12,319 bases of DNA from Planctomycetaceae bacterium. Lineage in GTDB: Bacteria; Planctomycetota; Planctomycetia; Pirellulales; Pirellulaceae. Positions 6,337 through 12,319 of the stretch are shown in pieces. Made by a program: the position numbers and the translations under genes. The first letter of the stretch is position 1; each line of letters opens with the position of its first letter. The notes under the pieces were generated by a model. That model made no database searches, was not told the DNA's origin, and saw only the letters and a program-made list of their open reading frames with translations. Where the stretch lies: positions 1-12,319 of the forward strand of contig SKVE01000139.1 in assembly GCA_007129635.1 (NCBI GenBank), in the 5' to 3' direction.

Positions 6337-9300
6337 ATGAAGATTTCAAAGATTGGGTTGCTGTGGACATTGGTTGCCGCCAGCATGCACTCCGGGGCGA
6401 TCGTCGCACAGGATGGCAACCAGCAGATCGAGACGCCGGCATCGGCCGATCGGCTGGCTGGCCATCCTGCGGCGAAAACCATCCTGGCAGAAAGCGGCTT
6501 TCAAGGCGGGCTGCTCGTTGTGGCCGGACATGTCGATCCGACGCTGCTGATCGCGTTGAGCAACACGCCTTCCACGTTGGCCCAGGGACTGGTTCAAGAT
6601 CCGCAGCATTTGACGACGGTGCGCTCTGCGATCCGCGAAGCCCAACTCTACGGTCGTGTCTCCGCGATCGCCTGGCAGGACGATCTACAACTGCCCTACG
6701 CGGACAGCACCGTGAACCTGCTGGTGCTGACGCCCAAAGATCCATTCGAATGGACGGAGGACGAAATCCATCGCGTCCTGGTTCCGGGTGGTTCGGCATG
6801 CACGGTCCGCGATCAGGGGCTTGTCTGGCATCGCAAGGACTGGCCGTCGGATGTCGACCACTGGACCCACTCGCGTTACGACGCCACGGGCAACGCGGTC
6901 AGCCGGGACCAGCAGGCAGGGCCTCCGCAGTCGCTGCAATGGGAAGCTGGGCCGCGTTGGAATCGCAGCGTCAAGACCAGCGGCCTGGTTTCGACGGGAG
7001 GCCGCATCTTCTATATCCTGGACGATTCGCATTTTGCGTCGAATCGACGTACCTGGTCCCTGATCGCTCGAGACGCCTTCAACGGCAGCTTGCTGTGGCG
7101 CCACGAGCTGGAAAGTTGGGGCGGGGCTCGAGGTGGCAAGAAAGTGGGACCGGTCCAGATGCATCGGCGTCTGGTGGCCAGCCAGGACCGGGTGTACGTC
7201 ACGCTGGGCGAATCGGCACCCGTCACCGCCGTGGATGCGGTGACCGGTCGGGAAATCCGGACGTACCAGGCGACCGAGCCGGCCGAGGAGTTCCTGTTGT
7301 CTGCGGGCGTTCTGGTCGCGATGGTCCAACCCAGCAGCGAAGCGGAGATCCGTCGCGGCGCGGCGCGGAACAAACGCCTGGTGGCCGTCGATCCCGAAAC
7401 CGGACACGAGCTGTGGTCCTACGACGCAGCGATGATCCTGCCCATGACCCTGGCAGCGGATGGACGACAGGTGGTCTTTCACGACGGACGCGTCATCCAG
7501 AGCCTGGATGTGAAGACAGGTGTACCACGCTGGACATCGCCACCGACGGGCCAAAAGATCGTCTTTCGCGATCAGGCGGGTGCGGACAGCCCGGGGGCTG
7601 AACCCTCGACGATCTTGTTGGCGCCGCAGTTCGCGCCGACGTTGATCATCTATGACGATGTAGTCGCCTTCGCCGGCGGTCGACAATTGAATGTGGTCGC
7701 CGCCGACGATGGACGGGAACTCTGGCGTGCACCCTACGCGGCATCCAACTATTCCGTGCCCGTGGATCTGTTCGGGTTTCAAGGGTGTCTCTGGGGACCG
7801 GACAAGAACATGAACCTGTGGCGCCCTCTGGACGACGATTTAGACTTCATCGCCTGGGACCCGCACACCGGCGAGACGCGGAAGACGGTCCGCGGTAATT
7901 ACGGCTTTCCTTTCCAACACCACCGCTGCCACCAGATGAAAGTGGTGGACCAGACGGTGATCGCCGCACGGGCGGGCATCGAGTTCCTGGACACGACCAG
8001 CGGCGACGTGGCAGCCCATCATTGGACTCGAGGCAGTTGCTATTTCGGCGTGTTGCCGGCCAATGGGCTGTTGTACGTGCCGCCGCACGATTGCGCTTGT
8101 TACGTGCGTGCCAAGTTGTCTGGCTTTCTGGCGATGCGATCCCAAAAGTCTGCGCCTCGGACCCCCATGGCAGAGAATCGACGACGGCAGATCGGACCGG
8201 CATACGGCAAAACGCAGGCGGACGCGACGGACGAACCATCCGAGGACTGGCCCACCTATCGTTCCGATATGGCTCGTACGGGACGGACCGCGACCCAGGT
8301 CGACAAGGACCTGCTGCTGGGTTGGCAGACCACGCCGGGTGGCGGATTGACCAGTCCCGTGATCGCCCAGCAGCGAGTCTATGTTGCCTCGGTCGATCAG
8401 CACACGCTGCATGCCCTGGACGCCGACACGGGCCAGTCGTTGTGGGATTACACCTTCGACGCACGCGTGGATTCGCCACCGACCGTCTATCAGGGCCTGG
8501 TCCTGTGCGGCTGCCGCGATGGTTCGGTCCATGCGCTGCGAGCCGTTGATGGCCAATTGGTCTGGCGTTTTCAGGCCGCAGATCACGCGCGGCTGATCGT
8601 GTCGCAAGACCAGTGGGAATCGACCTGGCCGGTCAGCGGCAGCGTGCTGGTGGTCGACGACACGGTTTACTTCACCAGCGGTCGATCGTCGTACCTGGAT
8701 GGCGGTATCCGGTTGTACGGCTTGAAGCCCCACAGCGGCGAAGTGGTCGTGGATACCAGGATTTCGTCGCGCCAGCCCGATGGTTCGCAACGGTTGGACG
8801 ATCAGGGAGTCGACGGTTGTCTGAACGATATCCTATCTAGCGATGGGCAGCGGATCTTTCTTCGGCATCAGGCGTTCGATCTGAAGGGCAATGCGCTGGC
8901 CGAACGGTTCGTCCATCTGCATGGCGCCGATGGCTTCTTGAGTTTCGACAGCACATCGCGTTTGTTGTGGACCTACGCCCCGTTGTTTACCTCGGTGCAT
9001 CAAGGCGCGTTTTACGATCAGCGGCTTAGTCGCATGCTGTTTCCTTCGGGCCGGATTCTGGTGGAAGGGGACGAAGTCGTCTATGGATTCGGCCAGAACC
9101 ACTACGATCAGCCTCAGGCAGATCGCGGCGGGCACTGGGCGCTGTTCGCCGCGGAAAAAGCGAGCCAGGTCCCGCTGAACCTATCGGCGATCGAGTATCG
9201 AAAATTGGCGTTGGCCGAAGCGCATGCGGTCCCCTTCCGCTGGTGGACCCGATTGCCGATCCAGGTTTGGGCCATGGTGCGGACCAAAGATCTGTTGTGG

Positions 9301-10251
9301 GTGGCCGGCCCTGTGAGCGATGGCGACGTTTCGCCGGCCGCGCTCGACGGGCGTGCGGAAGCGCTGCTGTTGGCCGTTTGTCCCAGTCAGGGCCAGGTGG
9401 TGGCCGACATGCCGCTGCCAGCTCCGCCAGTCTGGGACGGCATGGCGGCTGCCGCAGGCCAGCTTTACCTGACGTTGACGGACGGTCAGGTCCTGTGCCT
9501 GTGGTCCGCGGCCTCGGGCCGTCCGGGCACGCCGCTGACACCGTCCACTTGGCGAATCGTGTTGCCGCCCGTCGAACGGGACGAGGAACCTGGGCTGATC
9601 GGCCGTTGGCGTTTCGACGAAGGCATCGGTGGGTTGGCTCGAGACAGTTCGCCGCAGGACCACGATGCGGTTGTGAACGGCCGCTGGGCTGAAGGCGATT
9701 TCGGCGCCTGCCTGATCGCCGAGGGCACGCCGCGCGGCGTCGTCATCCCCGATGCGCCGCACCTGCACTTCGGAAACGATGATTTCACGCTGGCGCTGTG
9801 GGTCCAGGTCGATCGTGGGGATGTCCGTTTGCTGGGCAAGGAAGCGTTCCCGGAGAACTGGTGGGTGATCAACGTGCTGGAGGACCGGCGAGCCGAGTTG
9901 GTGCTGGGCGAGGGCCGAGGAGCTGGGCGCAGCGTCCGCGCTACCACGGCCCGCCCTTTGGCCAGCGATGCCTGGAACCATCTGGTCGCCGTCGTCGACC
10001 GAGGCCAGCGCGAAGTCCGCTGGTATGTGAACGGCCAAGCGGACAGCCGTCATGCGATCCCCGAGACCATGACCGAGGGGATCCACGCCGCAGGACGCGA
10101 TCTTCTTCTGCCCTCGAACCACAAGCCGTTCCGAGGACTGATCGGCGATCTGCGGCTGTACCGCCAAGCACCAACGCCCGACCGCATCCAAGCATGGTAC
10201 GACGAGCAATCAACCCGTTACACCAGCACGGAATACCAACTCGCCAATTGA
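6337..10251 (+). CDS. Exported protein: degenerate methyltransferase-like domain, two PQQ-like propeller regions, C-terminal LamG
   Basis: A 1304-residue protein with a Sec-type signal peptide (MKISKIGLLWTLVAASMHSG, probable cleavage after about residue 24). Residues 50-160 resemble a class I methyltransferase fold: LPYADSTVNLLVL (119-131) and EIHRVLVPGG (143-152) match the motifs after the SAM site, but the glycine-rich SAM loop is replaced by GGLLVVAG, so activity is doubtful. Residues about 195-600 and 637-1065 carry PQQ-like propeller blades (for example LVAVDPETGHELWSYD, LHALDADTGQSLWDY). A Cys cluster, Cys568, Cys586 and Cys588 with His584, sits between them. Residues about 1087-1290 form a LamG/concanavalin-like lectin domain (LIGRWRFDEG to LIGDLRLYR). 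ATG 6337 is chosen over TTG 6289 because AGAGGG (6323-6328) lies 8 nt upstream and it begins the signal peptide directly. Probably a binding or surface protein; true PQQ binding is unproven. The Tat-protein gene follows after 68 nt. Confidence 0.9.
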   Translation: MKISKIGLLWTLVAASMHSGAIVAQDGNQQIETPASADRLAGHPAAKTILAESGFQGGLLVVAGHVDPTLLIALSNTPSTLAQGLVQDPQHLTTVRSAIREAQLYGRVSAIAWQDDLQLPYADSTVNLLVLTPKDPFEWTEDEIHRVLVPGGSACTVRDQGLVWHRKDWPSDVDHWTHSRYDATGNAVSRDQQAGPPQSLQWEAGPRWNRSVKTSGLVSTGGRIFYILDDSHFASNRRTWSLIARDAFNGSLLWRHELESWGGARGGKKVGPVQMHRRLVASQDRVYVTLGESAPVTAVDAVTGREIRTYQATEPAEEFLLSAGVLVAMVQPSSEAEIRRGAARNKRLVAVDPETGHELWSYDAAMILPMTLAADGRQVVFHDGRVIQSLDVKTGVPRWTSPPTGQKIVFRDQAGADSPGAEPSTILLAPQFAPTLIIYDDVVAFAGGRQLNVVAADDGRELWRAPYAASNYSVPVDLFGFQGCLWGPDKNMNLWRPLDDDLDFIAWDPHTGETRKTVRGNYGFPFQHHRCHQMKVVDQTVIAARAGIEFLDTTSGDVAAHHWTRGSCYFGVLPANGLLYVPPHDCACYVRAKLSGFLAMRSQKSAPRTPMAENRRRQIGPAYGKTQADATDEPSEDWPTYRSDMARTGRTATQVDKDLLLGWQTTPGGGLTSPVIAQQRVYVASVDQHTLHALDADTGQSLWDYTFDARVDSPPTVYQGLVLCGCRDGSVHALRAVDGQLVWRFQAADHARLIVSQDQWESTWPVSGSVLVVDDTVYFTSGRSSYLDGGIRLYGLKPHSGEVVVDTRISSRQPDGSQRLDDQGVDGCLNDILSSDGQRIFLRHQAFDLKGNALAERFVHLHGADGFLSFDSTSRLLWTYAPLFTSVHQGAFYDQRLSRMLFPSGRILVEGDEVVYGFGQNHYDQPQADRGGHWALFAAEKASQVPLNLSAIEYRKLALAEAHAVPFRWWTRLPIQVWAMVRTKDLLWVAGPVSDGDVSPAALDGRAEALLLAVCPSQGQVVADMPLPAPPVWDGMAAAAGQLYLTLTDGQVLCLWSAASGRPGTPLTPSTWRIVLPPVERDEEPGLIGRWRFDEGIGGLARDSSPQDHDAVVNGRWAEGDFGACLIAEGTPRGVVIPDAPHLHFGNDDFTLALWVQVDRGDVRLLGKEAFPENWWVINVLEDRRAELVLGEGRGAGRSVRATTARPLASDAWNHLVAVVDRGQREVRWYVNGQADSRHAIPETMTEGIHAAGRDLLLPSNHKPFRGLIGDLRLYRQAPTPDRIQAWYDEQSTRYTSTEYQLAN

Positions 10252-10305
10252 CAGACTCTTGCGTCCGATGTGCGAGCATGGACCTGGAGATCCGAGGATT
10301 CTACC

Positions 10306-10311
10306 AAGGAG
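10306..10311 (+). promoter_or_regulatory. Ribosome binding site deciding the GTG start
   Basis: AAGGAG is a near-ideal Shine-Dalgarno sequence 8 nt upstream of GTG 10320. It supports that codon over the in-frame ATG 10278, which has no comparable site. Confidence 0.75.
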
Positions 10312-10319
10312 TTTCTATC

Positions 10320-11309
10320 GTGAACCGCCGTTCGAACCGTCTTTCGTTTCCTTGTTCGCGTCGCGTGTTCTTGCAGGCCAGTGTGGGCACATCGGCTGCT
10401 TTGCTGGCTGGCGGGACGGGCGCTGCCGACGTGCCCGCGCCGCGGCTGGCTTTTGTGAACGATCCGCCACAGCTCTCCTTCGACACCGGCGCGCTGCGCG
10501 GCGTGTTGCGGCAAGGCGGCCAAAGCCGGGGACTCATGCCCCTGGTCGACGTGGCCTCGGGCAAGCCGATTGCCCGAGCCTACGGCGTTTTTTCGCACTA
10601 CCGGTTGCTGGATGCCCAAAACCGCTACGGAGACGGCGCGTGGAGTTGGCCGAGCCAGGCGCGGCTGCGGGACGACGGCGCCGTGGTCATCGACTGGAGT
10701 TTCGAGGAGGCTTGTCCTTTCACGATGCAGGCGGTTTACCGTTGGGCCGATCCGCAGACGCTGGATCTGGCAACGACGGTGACGGCCCGGCGGCCTGTCG
10801 AGCGCTTGGAAGTCTTTCTGGCATCGTACTTGGAGGGCTTTCCTGTTTCGTTCGTGTACGTCCAGGGCAATCCGCTGACCGATGGCCGCCCCGGATTGCT
10901 CGAGGTGGTCCGGCAGCGGGGAGTCTGGCAGATGTCTCCACGGGACGAAGCGGCGGTGCGTATGATCCAGGACGGACGATGGCAGCATCTGCCGCATCCG
11001 GTCGACTGGCAGATCCTGCCGCGCTTCGCGGCTCCCCTGGTCATGCGGCGCGATCCGGACAGCGGCTTGGCCGTACTGGTCATGGCCCGGCCGGAAGACT
11101 GCTTTGCGGTCTCGACTCCCTACGGCGAAGAAAGCCACCGGTCGCTGTACCTGTCCCTGCTAGGCTGCGACTTGAACGCAGGCCAGACCCAGACGGCACA
11201 TGCCCGTCTGGCGATCCGCCGGGACCTGTCCGACGCGCAAGCCATCGCCTGCTACGAGGCATTTCAGGCCGGTGACTTTTCCAGATCCGGGGCCAGGCCG
11301 GACCCTTGA
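10320..11309 (+). CDS. Tat-exported protein of unknown function
   Basis: A 329-residue protein whose family I do not recognise. The N-terminus has a twin-arginine signal: SRRVFLQ at residues 13-19 followed by a hydrophobic stretch, ASVGTSAALLAGG, with a probable cut near GAADVPAP. Export as a folded protein is therefore likely. The mature part alternates strand-like segments rich in aromatic and charged residues (DLATTVTARRPVERLEVFLA, GLAVLVMARPEDCFAVSTPY), suggesting a mainly beta fold, perhaps a sandwich like those of carbohydrate-active proteins; this is only an impression. The GTG at 10320 is chosen because AAGGAG (10306-10311) lies 8 nt before it and it places the Tat motif near the N-terminus; an in-frame ATG at 10278 would add 14 residues. 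The open frame continues further upstream but there overlaps the propeller gene and is a shadow. Likely co-transcribed with the propeller gene. Confidence 0.85.
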   Translation: MNRRSNRLSFPCSRRVFLQASVGTSAALLAGGTGAADVPAPRLAFVNDPPQLSFDTGALRGVLRQGGQSRGLMPLVDVASGKPIARAYGVFSHYRLLDAQNRYGDGAWSWPSQARLRDDGAVVIDWSFEEACPFTMQAVYRWADPQTLDLATTVTARRPVERLEVFLASYLEGFPVSFVYVQGNPLTDGRPGLLEVVRQRGVWQMSPRDEAAVRMIQDGRWQHLPHPVDWQILPRFAAPLVMRRDPDSGLAVLVMARPEDCFAVSTPYGEESHRSLYLSLLGCDLNAGQTQTAHARLAIRRDLSDAQAIACYEAFQAGDFSRSGARPDP

Positions 11310-11331
11310 CAAAATTAGGCGTTGGTCAAGG
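11304..11331. other. Inverted repeat spanning both stop codons of the convergent pair
   Basis: CCTTGAC (11304-11310) pairs perfectly with GTCAAGG (11325-11331) around a 14-nt loop. It covers the stop codons of the Tat-protein gene (11307-11309) and the DUF362 gene (complement of 11315-11317). It could serve as a weak shared end structure, but the loop is long and no T-tract follows the stem on either strand. Confidence 0.35.
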
Positions 11332-12319
11332 CGACCAGTTCGATGCCTTCCGAGGCACCGAGGTTGCGCGAGTATTGCTTGTCTTGGACATTGTTCCAAT
11401 GCTCATGCACGCCCAGACTGGCCAGACGCTGACTGGGCTCGGCATGATTGGGATCGTAGAACGTGCCCGACGGCGGATCGTGAGCCAGAGCGGCTTCGCG
11501 GAGGTAATCGTCCACGCCACCCTGACGGGGAAAATCCGTCCACTCGGCTTGCAGGAAGTCCAGTCCCACCGAATCGATGGCCACTGGATCTTGCGAAGCG
11601 ATCAGACTGCAGGGCCAATGCCCTGCGAAGGGTGGGATGTTCATCCTCTTCGGCACTGGGTCTCTCGGGTGCAGTCCGGAAAACAGGCCGTCGATCAGAT
11701 TCAGCACCGTCTTGCCTCCCAGATGCTCGTGGCCCATCAAATCGACCAGCGCTCGGTAGACGCCCGATTGTTTTGAGAAACAGGCAGGATGCATGTCGTA
11801 GTAGCCTCGCTGGACCGGCCAGCGGACCAGCGAACCGTAGTGGTTCTTGGCGCACAGCGTCACGCCCGACCCCATGTGGGCTTTGAGATTCGCGAAGTTG
11901 ACGACGTAATCAGCCTCGGCAAAACACGTGGGCACAAAGTCTTGCGTTTCGACGTTCGGGCGGCAACTCCAGTACAGAGGCACGTCGGAAACCTGGACCT
12001 GGATGCGTCCGAACTGACCGGCGTAGTCCTCGTATCGCACCTCGGGAAAGGCTCGTGCCAATGGCTCGTGGTATTCATGGACCAGATAGGCCAACGTATC
12101 GCAAACCGTGATGGCTTCTTGCGGTACCCCGGCGGCGGTCAGTTGTTCCAACAGGGCCAGGAGCATCTGCGGTGCGGTGTTCATGTAGTTTTCGCGCCGC
12201 ACAAAACGGTAACGCTCCGCGTCGACGTTTCCCTCTCGGTAGATCATCCCGACCCAATTCGGTTTGATGACGATCTTCTCGCCCGGATGCCAACCGGCAT
12301 CGCCGCGGCCTCTGGTTTG
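11315..12319 (-). CDS. DUF362 domain protein (N-terminus outside window)
   Basis: The visible 334 residues belong to the DUF362 family, whose biochemical role is not established; some members carry iron-sulphur domains. The frame stays open to the right edge, and the codons before the first visible in-frame ATG-like start at 12247 encode HPGEKIVIKPNWVG, the family's N-terminal motif, so the gene starts beyond the window. Further family hallmarks follow in order: ADYVVNFANLKAHMGSGVTL, then CAKNHYGSL, VLNLIDGLFSG and SLIASQDPVAIDSVGLDFLQ. No CxxCxxC ferredoxin motif is seen in the visible part. The stop TAA is the complement of 11315-11317. It converges with the Tat-protein gene with only 5 nt between stops. 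The C-terminal tail after the domain (SGTFYDPNHAEPSQRLASLG) is soluble. Planctomycete relatives are often exported, but a signal peptide would lie outside the window. Confidence 0.9.
   Translation of the reverse strand, partial: QTRGRGDAGWHPGEKIVIKPNWVGMIYREGNVDAERYRFVRRENYMNTAPQMLLALLEQLTAAGVPQEAITVCDTLAYLVHEYHEPLARAFPEVRYEDYAGQFGRIQVQVSDVPLYWSCRPNVETQDFVPTCFAEADYVVNFANLKAHMGSGVTLCAKNHYGSLVRWPVQRGYYDMHPACFSKQSGVYRALVDLMGHEHLGGKTVLNLIDGLFSGLHPRDPVPKRMNIPPFAGHWPCSLIASQDPVAIDSVGLDFLQAEWTDFPRQGGVDDYLREAALAHDPPSGTFYDPNHAEPSQRLASLGVHEHWNNVQDKQYSRNLGASEGIELVALTNA

Noticed and set aside
10248..10253. TTGACA as a -35 promoter element before the Tat-protein gene
   Set aside because: It overlaps the propeller gene's stop codon and no plausible -10 box lies 16-18 nt downstream.
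9798..10319. Upstream extension of the Tat-protein reading frame
   Set aside because: It overlaps the LamG-encoding part of the propeller gene in another frame and reads as biased, low-information sequence; the Tat signal belongs at the N-terminus.
11200..11886. Plus-strand open frames opposite the DUF362 gene
   Set aside because: The minus strand has unmistakable DUF362 motifs throughout; the plus-strand translations are Arg/Pro/Ser-rich shadows.

Overview
The window carries seven genes, two of them cut by the window edges. It looks like chromosomal DNA from a planctomycete, most likely a Pirellulales relative. That placement is an inference from gene content: an SGLT-type sodium symporter, a large secreted protein with PQQ-like propellers and a LamG domain, a Tat-exported protein of unknown function, and a DUF362 protein. 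Moderately high GC and many hairpin-forming intergenic words fit the same picture. No rRNA, tRNA, CRISPR, transposase or integrase is visible.

Layout. (1) 1-1025: 3' part of a sodium/solute symporter, plus strand. (2) 1026-1179: an intergenic stretch with a tight run of hairpins, including a near-perfect 26-nt palindrome. (3) 1180-6072: three co-directional genes, sthA (soluble pyridine nucleotide transhydrogenase), a small single-domain STAS protein and a large MMPL/RND exporter. Gaps are only about 70 nt, so the last two, and perhaps all three, could share a transcript. (4) 6073-6336: an intergenic stretch holding a 22-bp inverted repeat with one mismatch, two short direct repeats and a 12-nt palindrome. 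(5) 6337-11309: a 1304-residue exported protein (degenerate methyltransferase-like fold, two PQQ-like propeller regions, C-terminal LamG) followed 68 nt later by a Tat-signal protein of unknown function, probably one unit. (6) 11315-12319: a DUF362 gene on the minus strand, convergent with the previous gene (5 nt between stop codons) and running off the right edge.

How the genes may work together. SthA would balance NADPH and NADH in the cytoplasm. The STAS protein would be a switch in a phosphorylation-dependent partner-binding pathway. The MMPL protein would use the proton gradient to export a lipid or hydrophobic substrate. The second unit is directed outside the cytoplasm and looks like a scavenging or surface function, but no substrate can be read from the sequence. 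No well-known defence, secretion or biosynthetic system is complete here. The most unusual items are the charged, TPR-like insertion in the exporter, the methyltransferase/propeller/LamG fusion with its conserved-looking Cys cluster, and the intergenic repeats.
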